Below are positions 49,756 through 58,706 of a stretch of DNA of 64,000 nt, one piece after another. The position numbers and the translations under genes are program-made. Numbering within the stretch: position 1 is the stretch's first letter; each line of letters opens with the position of its first letter. The notes under the pieces were generated by a model. That model saw only the letters and a list, made by a program, of their open reading frames with translations, did not search any database and was not told where the DNA came from. This DNA comes from Planctomycetota bacterium (GTDB taxonomy: Bacteria > Planctomycetota > UBA1135), in NCBI GenBank assembly GCA_027623295.1, contig JAQBXR010000013.1:1-64000 (forward strand). The letters are read 5' to 3'.

Positions 49756-50729
49756 GAGAGATAGCCTTGGGGTGAGGCAGCGTGCCAGCGTACCGCGGAA
49801 TCCACTATGGCGGATAACTCGGAACGGGTGGCGGTCCAACCGAGAACCTGCTTAGCGAGTGCTGGATCGGCGACCAGGCGTGCAGGGTCGCCAGGACGAC
49901 GTGGTGCAGCATGCCAAACGATGGACTTTCCGGTAGCGGCCTCCACGGCCTGCAAGACCTCTAGGACCGAATGTCCCTTGCCTGTCCCAAGGTTCAAGGA
50001 AATCGGTGTGCCTCCATCAAACAGGTACTGTAGGGCGCGCACATGGGCATCGGCCAGGTCTTCAATGTGAATGTAATCTCGCACACAAGTGCCGTCCGGC
50101 GTGGGCCAGTCCATCCCAAAGACCGACATCGGCTCATTCAAAAGGCCCATGGCGCTCAAAATGGCGCGCGGAATGATATGCGGTTCCGGGTCGTGGTGCT
50201 CTCCGTAGCCCGCTTCAGCTTCGGCACCTGCGGCATTGAAGTAACGCAACGCCACAAAATCTCCTTGGTCAGCTGCAGCGCGATCTTGCAAGACCCGTTC
50301 GGCAGCCAACTTGGTCGCGCCGTATGGATTCACCGGTTGTGGCGTCAGCTTCTCCGACAGCAGCTCGACATCGGGTTCGCCGTAGGTGGCGCAGGTCGAA
50401 CTAAAAACGAAAGGAACCTGCGGAAAGGCTTCGCAAAGGTGGATGACCGGCACCAGGTTGGCATGCCAATAACGCAAAGGCTGCACCACACTTTCTGCGA
50501 TGTAAGCGCGCGCGGCAAAATGAATGATGCCATCGAAGGATTCGCGATTGGCAAAGTCTTGAACTTTGGTGGCATCGCGCAAATCGAATTCCTCGACCGC
50601 ACCCTTCCATGCACCGCGATGCCCTTCTGAGAAATCGTCGACCACGAAGACCTCGAAACCATGGCGTTCTAGAAGACGGGCCGTTGCCGAACCGATGTAG
50701 CCGCAGCCACCTGTAACCAGGATTCTCAT
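49752..50729 (-). CDS. galE: UDP-glucose 4-epimerase
   Basis: An NAD-dependent short-chain dehydrogenase that interconverts UDP-glucose and UDP-galactose (325 aa). It has MRILVTGGCGYIGSATARLL, the D-x-FSEGHRGAW segment after strand 2, the catalytic FSSTCATYGEP and YGATK (Tyr-x3-Lys), and LRYFNAAGAE. C-terminal RDYIHIEDLADAHVRAL and LNLGTGKGHSVLEV are typical of GalE. The start is ATG 50729, overlapping the preceding stop. It would work on the product of a UDP-glucose or UDP-GlcNAc pyrophosphorylase such as the gene at 13954. Confidence 0.94.
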   Translation of the reverse strand: MRILVTGGCGYIGSATARLLERHGFEVFVVDDFSEGHRGAWKGAVEEFDLRDATKVQDFANRESFDGIIHFAARAYIAESVVQPLRYWHANLVPVIHLCEAFPQVPFVFSSTCATYGEPDVELLSEKLTPQPVNPYGATKLAAERVLQDRAAADQGDFVALRYFNAAGAEAEAGYGEHHDPEPHIIPRAILSAMGLLNEPMSVFGMDWPTPDGTCVRDYIHIEDLADAHVRALQYLFDGGTPISLNLGTGKGHSVLEVLQAVEAATGKSIVWHAAPRRPGDPARLVADPALAKQVLGWTATRSELSAIVDSAVRWHAASPQGYLS

Positions 50730-51922
50730 CCCCCTAGTTTGGCGCCATCGGGCGCCTCTTTCCACCAAGTCCACCAAGCTAGTTTGAGATTACGCCGTTC
50801 CTCCAACTCAGGGTCCAAACCGACTCCAATAGTGTGCCCAGTGATGCTCTCCGCTGCACTACGCGCAGCTGCGAACTGTGATCGATTCTCGGGGGTCATG
50901 GCATCCAGGACGGATGGCATGTCCGCAGCGGTACCGAGGACTCCCAGGGCGCGCAGGGCGGCGGTCGCAACTTGCGTATCTTCATGCAGTGCTAGTGGGG
51001 CGATGGCTTCTGTACGTCCAACTTGCGAACGTATGGCCAACTGCTCCAGCGCCAAACGCATGACGCGCACATCGGGATCATTCAGCGCGAATTCAAAGGT
51101 GCCGATGTCTTTGGGAAAACGATCGCGCGCGAGATAACGAATGCCTTCCAACCGAATGTCGGGGTTGATGTGATGACGAAGCAGCATGAGGGCATCGGCC
51201 ACGTTCTCAGGCTGCCCTAATTCAAAAGCATGCAAACGCTCTACCACACGTTTCTCTTCCTCGTGCAAATCCACTCCATCTAGGGCGCGTTCAATGCAAA
51301 TCGTAGCGCGAGTTAAATCTCCAAGCTGCTCGTGCAAACTCGAAGCACGCTGCCACCACTCTTGCGCATCTCGGCCAGTTGTTAGGTTGCCAAGTTGCTC
51401 ACAGAGCAAAGCCGCATCTAACTTGCGCTCCCCCTGCAACAGCAGAGTCACCATTGCGGATAAGGCATAAGCCTGTTCCTTAGGATCCGCAAAGGTGTGA
51501 TCCAGAACGTCTAGGGCTTCCATGTCACGACCGGTTTGCTGATAGTCATCGGCAAGATCAATGCGCAACCAAATGTCATCGGGACGCGTTTCTAAAAGTT
51601 TGGCACGCACTTCTGCAGAGCGGAAAGGGTCTCCGCCCTTCTCCGCGAGGGCTGCCCGATGAAACCAAAAGTCTTCATCCAACTCAGCCTCTGGCAAGGT
51701 GGCATAACGGTCTAGCCACAGGCCAGCTTCACCGTAATCCAAACGCGCTTCTGCCGTGCGTGCTAAATCCATCCAAGAATCGGATGGAACCTGTTGCGAA
51801 TACGGCTCTTGAGACTCCAAAGGGTACTCAGGTGAGGTCGCTGTGCAGGAGCCGAATAGCAAAACACTCAAGCACAGGCTCATGAGCCCCGCAAGTGCGG
51901 AAAGAGGTGGGTTGAAATTCAT
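50726..51922 (-). CDS. lipoprotein with TPR-like and HEAT-like repeats
   Basis: The 398-aa product has a signal peptide with lipobox LFGSC (Cys26). Helical TPR-like pairs follow at residues 45-230 (YGEAGLWLDRYATLPEAELDEDFW, in part), and then HEAT-like pairs at 245-360 (HEDTQVATAALRALGVLGTAADM, in part). It has no catalytic motif and is probably a membrane-attached adaptor. It overlaps aroA upstream and galE downstream, both by ATGA. It is the third HEAT-bearing exported protein in the window. Confidence 0.8.
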   Translation of the reverse strand: MNFNPPLSALAGLMSLCLSVLLFGSCTATSPEYPLESQEPYSQQVPSDSWMDLARTAEARLDYGEAGLWLDRYATLPEAELDEDFWFHRAALAEKGGDPFRSAEVRAKLLETRPDDIWLRIDLADDYQQTGRDMEALDVLDHTFADPKEQAYALSAMVTLLLQGERKLDAALLCEQLGNLTTGRDAQEWWQRASSLHEQLGDLTRATICIERALDGVDLHEEEKRVVERLHAFELGQPENVADALMLLRHHINPDIRLEGIRYLARDRFPKDIGTFEFALNDPDVRVMRLALEQLAIRSQVGRTEAIAPLALHEDTQVATAALRALGVLGTAADMPSVLDAMTPENRSQFAAARSAAESITGHTIGVGLDPELEERRNLKLAWWTWWKEAPDGAKLGG

Positions 51923-53157
51923 TGCAAGCGAGCGAGCTGATTCCAGAAATCGGGGAAGGATTTGGCAACGCAGCTGCGCTCCCCAATCTCCAACTTAGGA
52001 TAACGTAAGGATGCGATTCCCGCGGACATGGCAAGACGATGGTCATTGCTGGAATCAAAAGGGCCTGAAGTCTCCGAAGATGTACCCGGCTGAATGAGTA
52101 GGGTTTCCCCTTGTTCAGTCATTTCCCCACCGAGGATTGCGGCAAGACGTTGCATGCCATCTAGGCGGTTCGATTCCTTAAAGCGCAAACGCTCGGGATG
52201 AACAAAACGGATACCGTGGGGAAGTTGGCTCGCCAGCACGGCAAGCGCGGGTCCACTGTCAGGGGAATCTTGCAAATCAAATACCGGCACTTCCCCGAAG
52301 GACGATGTCTTGTGCTCCAACCCAAGTGGAATCAGAGTAGAGCCTTCCACCCGAAGGAGTTGATGCTTCTCCAGGAACTGCAGAACGGCACGGTCCGGAT
52401 GTGCGGCACCCCATGCCTGGCTAATTCCGATCTCCTGCTGGAGAAGAATGGCTGCGACGGCAAAAAACACCACGGCGGAGGCATCGGATGGAACCGCATA
52501 GTTTTGGCCCGTGCCATATCCGACAGCTTGCTTCCAAACCAAGGGTTGGATCTGCAGGACCTCGGCGCCGCGGAATTGTTGCAGCATGGTGACCGTCATG
52601 TCCAAATAGCCACGTGAAACTGGTTCCATGCCAAGATTCCACCTTTGCGCCTGCCGACCTGAGGCCATCAGGAAGCCACTGAAAAACTGACTGCTCAAAT
52701 CCACTGGGATCTGCATGGTTTCAGGAATCGCAGAAGCCTCCGCTTGGAGGTGGAAGCCGTGTTCTGTCGGGGTCAACGAAGCCCCTTGGAGAGCCAAGGC
52801 ATCGACCAAGGCTTGTTGCGGACGGTTGCGTAATCCTTCTGCCACATGGAGTTGCAAATCCTGGGGGGCTGCGGCCAACATGGGAACCAGAAAACGCAGG
52901 GTGGAGCCACCTTCACCGAGCGATAGGGCATCGACCGCGGCGGTGCGTGGACCACCGCCACCGGAAATGCGCACTTGAATGCCTCCCTCATGGCAAATTG
53001 GAACCCCCAAAGCACCCAGCGCAGAAAGCAAGAATTTGCTGTCTTCCCCACTGCTCAGCCCTGAAACCACACTTTCACCCTCTGCTAAGGCAGCTAAAAT
53101 CAGCGCTCGTTGCGAGGCAGATTTACATCCTGGTAGGTCAAGGGTGACGCGCGGCAT
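51919..53157 (-). CDS. aroA: 3-phosphoshikimate 1-carboxyvinyltransferase (EPSP synthase)
   Basis: The sixth step of the shikimate pathway, joining PEP to shikimate 3-phosphate. The 412-aa protein has LPGCKSASQRALILAALAEG, with Cys where the family has PGSKS; LGEGGSTLRFLVPMLAA; LRFKESNRLDGMQ; and SSNDHRLAMSAGIAS with the conserved DHR. Substitutions in the first motif sit beside PEP and could alter kinetics. It is the first gene of the ten-gene run, 21 bp from divergent purC, with a shared palindromic -10 between them. Confidence 0.94.
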   Translation of the reverse strand: MPRVTLDLPGCKSASQRALILAALAEGESVVSGLSSGEDSKFLLSALGALGVPICHEGGIQVRISGGGGPRTAAVDALSLGEGGSTLRFLVPMLAAAPQDLQLHVAEGLRNRPQQALVDALALQGASLTPTEHGFHLQAEASAIPETMQIPVDLSSQFFSGFLMASGRQAQRWNLGMEPVSRGYLDMTVTMLQQFRGAEVLQIQPLVWKQAVGYGTGQNYAVPSDASAVVFFAVAAILLQQEIGISQAWGAAHPDRAVLQFLEKHQLLRVEGSTLIPLGLEHKTSSFGEVPVFDLQDSPDSGPALAVLASQLPHGIRFVHPERLRFKESNRLDGMQRLAAILGGEMTEQGETLLIQPGTSSETSGPFDSSNDHRLAMSAGIASLRYPKLEIGERSCVAKSFPDFWNQLARLQ

Positions 53158-53161
53158 AGGA

Positions 53162-53175
53162 AGATTCTAGAATCT
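53162..53175. promoter_or_regulatory. palindromic bidirectional -10 element between aroA and purC
   Basis: AGATTCTAGAATCT is a perfect 14-bp palindrome in a 21-bp gap. It contains TAGAAT facing purC (53168-53173, 5 bp before ATG) and TAGAAT facing aroA (53169-53164, 6 bp before ATG). A GTGACG lies 18 bp upstream of the purC -10; the -35 for aroA is poor. Both transcripts would start about at the start codon. A repressor operator is the alternative reading of the palindrome. Confidence 0.5.
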
Positions 53176-53178
53176 GTC

Positions 53179-54120
53179 ATGGCCAGTGCATCCCCCTCCG
53201 ACCTCACTTCCCAAGGTTATGCCGGTGGCATAGAAATTCCTGGGTGGGATTTGTTTTACAAAGGTAAGGTTCGCGACCTTTACCGGCACCCAAATCACCC
53301 GGAGCACATGATGATGGTCGCCACCGACCGCCTCAGTGCTTTTGATGTGGTCATGGCAGAAACTATCCCGGATCGCGGTCGGGTGCTCACCCATATCACC
53401 GAGTTTTGGCTGCAAGAGTTTGCCGATTGGATGCCAGCCGCACGCGAGACCTGTGATCCCGCCGCCATCCCCGATTTGCCTGCCGAATTTCACGACGCCT
53501 TGCGCGGACGCGTGACTTGGACGCGGGTAGCCGATCGAGTCAATGTCGAGGTGGTCTTGCGCGCCTACCTTGCAGGTTCAGGCTTCCGTGAGTACTCCAA
53601 AACAGGTCGCCTTTGGGACCATGCCTTGCCGGAGGGTTTGCAGAACTCTTCGCAACTTCCAGAGGTCTTGCACACGCCTACGACTAAAGCGGAAGTCGAT
53701 GAACCGATTTCCTGGAACGAAGCCATTGCATTGATTGGAAGCGAAAACGAAGCCGCTCAAATTCATAAACTTGCTTTACGTATATTCAACCAAGCCAGCG
53801 AACGCGCGGCCGCCAAAGGGGTAGTCCTTGCCGATACCAAGTTTGAGTTCGGCCGCCTCGATGGAAGGCTCGTCCTGATTGACGAAGTCATGACTCCTGA
53901 CAGCTCCCGCTATTGGCCAAAGGATCAAATCGAAGCCGGCAAGGAGCCACCAAGCTTTGACAAAGAAATCGTGCGCAGTTTCCTACGTACGATCACCGAG
54001 TGGGACAAGACTCCACCACCTCCAAGCATTCCAGAAGATGTCATTGCGCAAACCCGCGAGCGCTACTTGGACATCTGTGAGATTCTGACTGGCAGCTTGC
54101 CGGTTTCTGTTTCGCGGTAA
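53179..54120 (+). CDS. purC: phosphoribosylaminoimidazole-succinocarboxamide synthase (SAICAR synthetase)
   Basis: PurC couples CAIR with aspartate in purine synthesis. The 313-aa protein is of the longer type, with FYKGKVRDLYRHP, the MMVATDRLSAFDVVMAETIPDRGRVL block (in part), NVEVVLRAYLAGSGFREY, and C-terminal ADTKFEFGRLDGRLVLIDEVMTPDSSRYW (in part). ATG 53179 lies 5 bp after the palindromic -10. It ends 16 bp from the convergent mnmG stop with no obvious terminator between. Confidence 0.96.
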   Translation: MASASPSDLTSQGYAGGIEIPGWDLFYKGKVRDLYRHPNHPEHMMMVATDRLSAFDVVMAETIPDRGRVLTHITEFWLQEFADWMPAARETCDPAAIPDLPAEFHDALRGRVTWTRVADRVNVEVVLRAYLAGSGFREYSKTGRLWDHALPEGLQNSSQLPEVLHTPTTKAEVDEPISWNEAIALIGSENEAAQIHKLALRIFNQASERAAAKGVVLADTKFEFGRLDGRLVLIDEVMTPDSSRYWPKDQIEAGKEPPSFDKEIVRSFLRTITEWDKTPPPPSIPEDVIAQTRERYLDICEILTGSLPVSVSR

Positions 54121-54136
54121 TCAAAGGAATCCTGAA

Positions 54137-55969
54137 TTATTGGGGCGCCCGGCAATCATGCTCGGCGACCTTGGCGCTCCTTGCCACGCGCGCCAAGGAA
54201 ATCTCAAGCAGGGCGATGTCCGCTGGAGTCACTCCAGCCAGCCGTCCTGCACTCCCCAAAGTTTCAGGACGGACTACTTCCAGGGTCAAGCGGGCTTCAT
54301 TGCGAAAGCCCTTGATTTCGGCATAGATGAAGTCCGCTGGAATCAATGTGGCCTCGCGCTCTGCAGAGCGTTCCACCCAAGCCGTTTGACGTTTGACGTA
54401 ACCCTCGTATTGCACATCGGCCTCAAGGGTTTCCCAATCACGGTTGGTGAGTTCAAAGCGCGCGCTTTCCGGAACGTCCGCCAGAACTTTCTGCCACCCA
54501 CCATGCTTCGGGTGACGCAGTAAAGCTAAGTGCACTCCTAACTCGCCTCGCGCCAAATCCAAGCGCGCTTTGCGTGCTTGATAGCGTTCAAAACGTTGCA
54601 CACTACATCCGTCGAACTTTTGCGCGATGGGAGTCAAACGGATGTCCGCATTATCATGCCGCAGCAACAAGCGATGCTCTGCGCGAGAAGTAAACATGCG
54701 ATAAGGCTCGGTTGGATCGCTGACCACTAAGTCATCAATCAACACACCGATGTAAGCCTCGTGCCGTCCCAACACAATGGAATCGCGTCCGAGGATTTTG
54801 AGCGCTGCATTCCAACCAGCCATCAAACCTTGCGCTGCGGCTTCTTCGTATCCAGAAGTTCCACAGATTTGTCCGGCTAAGTAAAGCCCACTCCAATCAC
54901 GCAACTCCAAGGTCCGATGCAAACACCTTGGCGCAACATGGGTGTACTCCACGGCATAACCCGGTTGCACAATCACCGCGTTTTCCATGCCCACGCAGGT
55001 ACGCACAAACTGTTCCTGGATTTCCACTGGCAGAGAGGTCGAAATCCCGTTGGCGTACAGTAAATTGCTATTTAGGCCTTCTGGCTCCAAAAAGATATTG
55101 TGTGCATCGCGCTCTGCAAAGCGCACTACCTTGTCTTCCAAGGATGGGCAATAGCGCGGCCCGACGCCCTCGATACGGCCGGCATACATTGGAGCTAGAT
55201 GCAGATTATCGCGCACGATTTCCTGCGTGCGTTTGACGGTTGTAGTTTGCCAACACACCACCTGCTTTCCCTCAAGGCGGTCATTCATAAAGCTAAATGG
55301 CACTGGGTCTTCATCGCCATATTGCTCGGACATGACCGAATAATCCACCGAGTCCGCTGCAATACGGGGTGGCGTTCCAGTTTTCAAACGCGCAGTGGGC
55401 AACTTCATCTTACGCAGAGCCTCGCCGAGGCCAGCCGCTCCAGCTTCTCCCACGCGACCGCCTTCGGTTTTCACCAAGCCGGTATGCAGCAATCCTTCCA
55501 AGAAAGTTCCGGTCGTTAGCACCACCGCCTTAGCGAAATACTCGCGGCCATCGGCCATAACGACTCCAAGAATTTGGTGGTCATTCCACAGCAAATCTAC
55601 CGCCTCACCTTCGATGACCGACAAGCCCTCCTGCTGCGCAACCATTTCCTGGGCAATCCGCTCATAGCGATCGCGGTCACACTGCGCGCGCGGCGATTGC
55701 ACCGCACGGCCTTTCGAAGTATTCAGCATGCGAAACTGGATGCCGGCGCGGTCGGTAATCAGGCCCATCCAGCCGCCCAAGGCATCAATCTCGCGGGTCA
55801 ACTGGCCCTTGCCTATACCGCCAATCGCTGGATTACACGACATGCGCCCGATGGCGTTGGCTTCGAGCGAGACCAAACCAGCCTGCAAGCCCAAACGTGC
55901 CACCACCGCAGCGGCTTCTAAGCCAGCATGGCCGCCGCCGATCACCAGGACATCGTAATTTTTGAGCAT
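54137..55969 (-). CDS. mnmG: tRNA uridine-5-carboxymethylaminomethyl modification enzyme
   Basis: MnmG (GidA) with MnmE modifies U34 of tRNAs reading split codon boxes, using FAD, NADH, glycine and methylene-THF. The 610-aa protein has the FAD loop VIGGGHAGLEAAAVVARLG, the family signature SCNPAIGGIGKGQLTREIDALGG (in part), KTGTPPRI, and the second signature GYEEAAAQGLMAGWNA. The C-terminal MnmE-binding helices end VTPADIALLEISLAR. mnmE and rsmG are not adjacent. Confidence 0.97.
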   Translation of the reverse strand: MLKNYDVLVIGGGHAGLEAAAVVARLGLQAGLVSLEANAIGRMSCNPAIGGIGKGQLTREIDALGGWMGLITDRAGIQFRMLNTSKGRAVQSPRAQCDRDRYERIAQEMVAQQEGLSVIEGEAVDLLWNDHQILGVVMADGREYFAKAVVLTTGTFLEGLLHTGLVKTEGGRVGEAGAAGLGEALRKMKLPTARLKTGTPPRIAADSVDYSVMSEQYGDEDPVPFSFMNDRLEGKQVVCWQTTTVKRTQEIVRDNLHLAPMYAGRIEGVGPRYCPSLEDKVVRFAERDAHNIFLEPEGLNSNLLYANGISTSLPVEIQEQFVRTCVGMENAVIVQPGYAVEYTHVAPRCLHRTLELRDWSGLYLAGQICGTSGYEEAAAQGLMAGWNAALKILGRDSIVLGRHEAYIGVLIDDLVVSDPTEPYRMFTSRAEHRLLLRHDNADIRLTPIAQKFDGCSVQRFERYQARKARLDLARGELGVHLALLRHPKHGGWQKVLADVPESARFELTNRDWETLEADVQYEGYVKRQTAWVERSAEREATLIPADFIYAEIKGFRNEARLTLEVVRPETLGSAGRLAGVTPADIALLEISLARVARSAKVAEHDCRAPQ

Positions 55970-56005
55970 CGTTTCAAACGGGAGGACGCAACCTGCCGAG
56001 CTCGG

Positions 56006-56012
56006 TATCCTA
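56006..56012. promoter_or_regulatory. shared near-symmetric -10 between mnmG and the secreted helical gene
   Basis: TATCCTA contains TATCCT for the plus strand (11 bp before ATG 56023) and TAGGAT for the minus strand (37 bp before the mnmG ATG at 55969). The two predicted -10 hexamers overlap by five bases. -35 elements are weak. Confidence 0.3.
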
Positions 56013-56022
56013 AAGCACTCTG

Positions 56023-57303
56023 ATGTTTACTGTAGCCCTTCTGCTGTGCGCACCGCTCGCCATTTCCAACCCTCAACAACCGAGTGCTGGATTCGAGAAG
56101 CTGACTGCCTCGTTGGAACAGCGTACCGCCGCACGCCGGGTTGCTGCTGAGAAAGCCTGGACGGAACACGGGGCGGCTTATTTGGCCCAACCGGCGCGCG
56201 CCACCATGGATCCGCTCCTCGATTTCACGCCAGAAATCCAGGAACCACTCATGAAAGCTTTAGAACAGAGCATCCGCGGCGAATTGACCCAGCCTGATGC
56301 CCAGATTAGCATTCTCCTGCTTTTGGCGCGCTGCCTGAACTCCGCTGGTTCTGCAAAATTGATTGCACTTTTGCCGCAACTTTCGCTCGATCAGCAAGCC
56401 AAAACCTTACGCACGGTCATCGAGCAGGGCGGCCCACGCACCTTAAGCCAAGCGCGTACTTATCTCGACCACTCTACCCCAGCCCTGCGCCAAGCCGCTC
56501 TTGAAGGTCTACTCCTTCACCTAAGCCCGGCTGAGATGCCTGCTCTGATTGCTCGCTTCGACTACGCGCACATGGATTTAGAAGTCTTTGGCGCCATGCT
56601 CGACAGCCTTGCCGAACGCGAAATCCCGGCCGAGTTCCAACTCCCCGCCGACACTTTCCAGCAAAGTCAGCGTGCCTTCTTAGCTGGGGCCGTGAACTTT
56701 CTGACCCAGCACCCTCAAGATAACGCTGAAGATTTCTTGCTCGATCGCGTGCTTGACCGCCGCAATGCTGGCCTATCCATGGAAGCCAAGACCGAATCTC
56801 TTCACGCTTACGAAGCCGGTGCGCAATCCTTCCGCTGGGATACTGGCGTACGCACGCTGGCCCGCGACCTCAAGGAGATGCCGCGCACCCCCTTCAGCAT
56901 GGAAGTTGCGTGGACCCTGCATCGTCTCGGCGAAAAAGCCGGGCGCAGCTATCTGTTAGAACTGCCGGAAGACATCGCCCGCCGTAATCCAGACGATTGG
57001 CGCGCGCAGTTCTCCTTGGCCCAACTCCAGGTCGAAGTGAGTGAGTTTTCTTCTGCCTATCGCCTTTACAAAAAGACCCTCGATTCACTTGAAGGCACCC
57101 CTGCGGCCAAGCGGGTGGAGAAATGGGACTACTTTTACGCTGCCCGCGCTGCTGCCGGTTCCAAGCACTCAAAAGAAGCTGGTCAGTGGCTGGAAGCCTC
57201 GCGATTGACCCCAGAGAAGCTCGCGCCCTTCCGCGACTTACCCGAATTTGAACCATACCTCAAAAAGGACCCCTTCAAACGGCTTCTAACGGTTGCCGAT
57301 TAG
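56023..57303 (+). CDS. secreted helical-repeat protein, unknown function
   Basis: The 426-aa product has a short signal peptide (MFTVALLLCAPLAISN) and is then almost all helical, with HEAT-like pairs (TPALRQAALEGLLLHLSPAEMPALIARF, in part) in the middle and a TPR-like pair (SEFSSAYRLYKKTLDSL) near the end. The C-terminal TPEKLAPFRDLPEFEPYL resembles the end of TPR proteins that track residue-sum terms. No enzyme motif. It lies 54 bp before tig and may be cotranscribed. Confidence 0.72.
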   Translation: MFTVALLLCAPLAISNPQQPSAGFEKLTASLEQRTAARRVAAEKAWTEHGAAYLAQPARATMDPLLDFTPEIQEPLMKALEQSIRGELTQPDAQISILLLLARCLNSAGSAKLIALLPQLSLDQQAKTLRTVIEQGGPRTLSQARTYLDHSTPALRQAALEGLLLHLSPAEMPALIARFDYAHMDLEVFGAMLDSLAEREIPAEFQLPADTFQQSQRAFLAGAVNFLTQHPQDNAEDFLLDRVLDRRNAGLSMEAKTESLHAYEAGAQSFRWDTGVRTLARDLKEMPRTPFSMEVAWTLHRLGEKAGRSYLLELPEDIARRNPDDWRAQFSLAQLQVEVSEFSSAYRLYKKTLDSLEGTPAAKRVEKWDYFYAARAAAGSKHSKEAGQWLEASRLTPEKLAPFRDLPEFEPYLKKDPFKRLLTVAD

Positions 57304-57357
57304 TCCCGGCGACGGGAGAATGTCCGGTCCTGGGTTATGTGAACCCACCCAAAAGAC

Positions 57358-58692
57358 GTGTCGAAATCCTTCCCCATTGAAGCCGACAAGACCGAACTCG
57401 GTGCTTGTCACTACAAAATCTCCGTCAAGGTACCTGCTGAGCGGGTGGCTGAGGAATTTGATCATGCTTATAAATCCGCTTCGCGGGGCATGAAGATTCC
57501 TGGTTTCCGTCCTGGCAAAGCACCGGCCTCGGTTCTCCGCCAACTCCTAGGCGAAGGCATTCAGGAACACGCTACGGAGCATCTCTTCGAACACACTTCT
57601 GGCGACGCCCTCGGCGTAGTCGGTTTGCGTAACGAAGTTCTGCGCATGTTGGAATTCGATCCAAGCAAGTACAGCGTAGAAGAAGGCGTTGCGTTGGAGT
57701 TTGAATTCGAAGTCGAAACCATGCCTAAAGTCGAGCTTCCGGAATGGTCCGAAATCGATGTCAAGCCTGCCGAAACCAAGCCCTCCGAAGAGCAGATTCA
57801 AGAAGCTCTGAATGGCCTCGGCCAGAACCACTCCAAGTTCGAGGAAGTCGAAGGCGGCAGTGTTGACGAAGAGCTCCTCGCGGAAATCGATTTGCTCTAC
57901 ACTCTCGATGGTGAATACGGCCCAGAGGCCAAAGAACTCAAATTCGGCCTCGGTTCCCCACTTTACGGTGCAGATCCAGAAAAGTACGACGAAGCCCTAC
58001 GTGGCGCTCAAGCTGGAAGCGAGTTCGAGTTGGAAGTTGATTTCAACGAAGGCTTCTCCAAGGAAGAGTGGGTTGGTAAGAAAGGTATCGCCAAGATTAA
58101 GGTGCTTAAGATTCTGAGTCAGCGTCCGGCAACCAAGGAAGAGCTCTGCGAAAAACTTGGCCTGGAAAGCCCCGAAATTCTTGACGAGCGCCTGGAAGCT
58201 CGCATTGCTGCCGACAACGCACAGCGAGAGCGGGAACGTCAGGCGCATGAGATTCTTGCCACCATCGCGGAAATGCGTCCTTTCGAACTACCTGCCCGCA
58301 TGATCGAAGAGGAAGCTGCCGCGACGACTAAGTCGAATAAGGAGCGCATGATCCAACAAGGAGCAAGCGAAGAGCAGGCTGAGGAAGAAGCTGTCAAACA
58401 CGAGAATCAAATGCAGGAGGATGCCAAGAAGCGCCTCAAGCACTGGTTCATTCTGCGTAAGATTGGACAAAACCAGAAAGTTCGCGTGACTTCAAAGGAT
58501 ATGGACATGGCATACCGCTCCATTTCCATGCATCAGCAGGTCGACATCAAGATGGTCAAGACCTTCTATAAGGAGCAGAACATGGTCGACAACCTGCGCG
58601 GCGAGATTCTGGAATCCAAGGTCCGCTCTGAAATCGTGGACATCGTGGCTAAGCATCGCGAACAAAAGGCCCTAGCGCCGCTGGAATCCTAA
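57358..58692 (+). CDS. tig: trigger factor
   Basis: A ribosome-bound chaperone and peptidyl-prolyl isomerase. The 444-aa product starts at GTG 57358. It has the ribosome-binding signature IPGFRPGKAPASVLRQL, a central FKBP-like domain (about 150-240; VDEELLAEIDLLYTLDGEYG, in part) and a long charged C-terminal chaperone region. The FKBP domain is acidic and its aromatic active-site residues are not clearly kept. The order tig-clpP-clpX is conserved in most bacteria, but here a strong terminator follows tig. Confidence 0.93.
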   Translation: MSKSFPIEADKTELGACHYKISVKVPAERVAEEFDHAYKSASRGMKIPGFRPGKAPASVLRQLLGEGIQEHATEHLFEHTSGDALGVVGLRNEVLRMLEFDPSKYSVEEGVALEFEFEVETMPKVELPEWSEIDVKPAETKPSEEQIQEALNGLGQNHSKFEEVEGGSVDEELLAEIDLLYTLDGEYGPEAKELKFGLGSPLYGADPEKYDEALRGAQAGSEFELEVDFNEGFSKEEWVGKKGIAKIKVLKILSQRPATKEELCEKLGLESPEILDERLEARIAADNAQRERERQAHEILATIAEMRPFELPARMIEEEAAATTKSNKERMIQQGASEEQAEEEAVKHENQMQEDAKKRLKHWFILRKIGQNQKVRVTSKDMDMAYRSISMHQQVDIKMVKTFYKEQNMVDNLRGEILESKVRSEIVDIVAKHREQKALAPLES

Positions 58693-58706
58693 AGGAGTCT
58701 GGCTTA

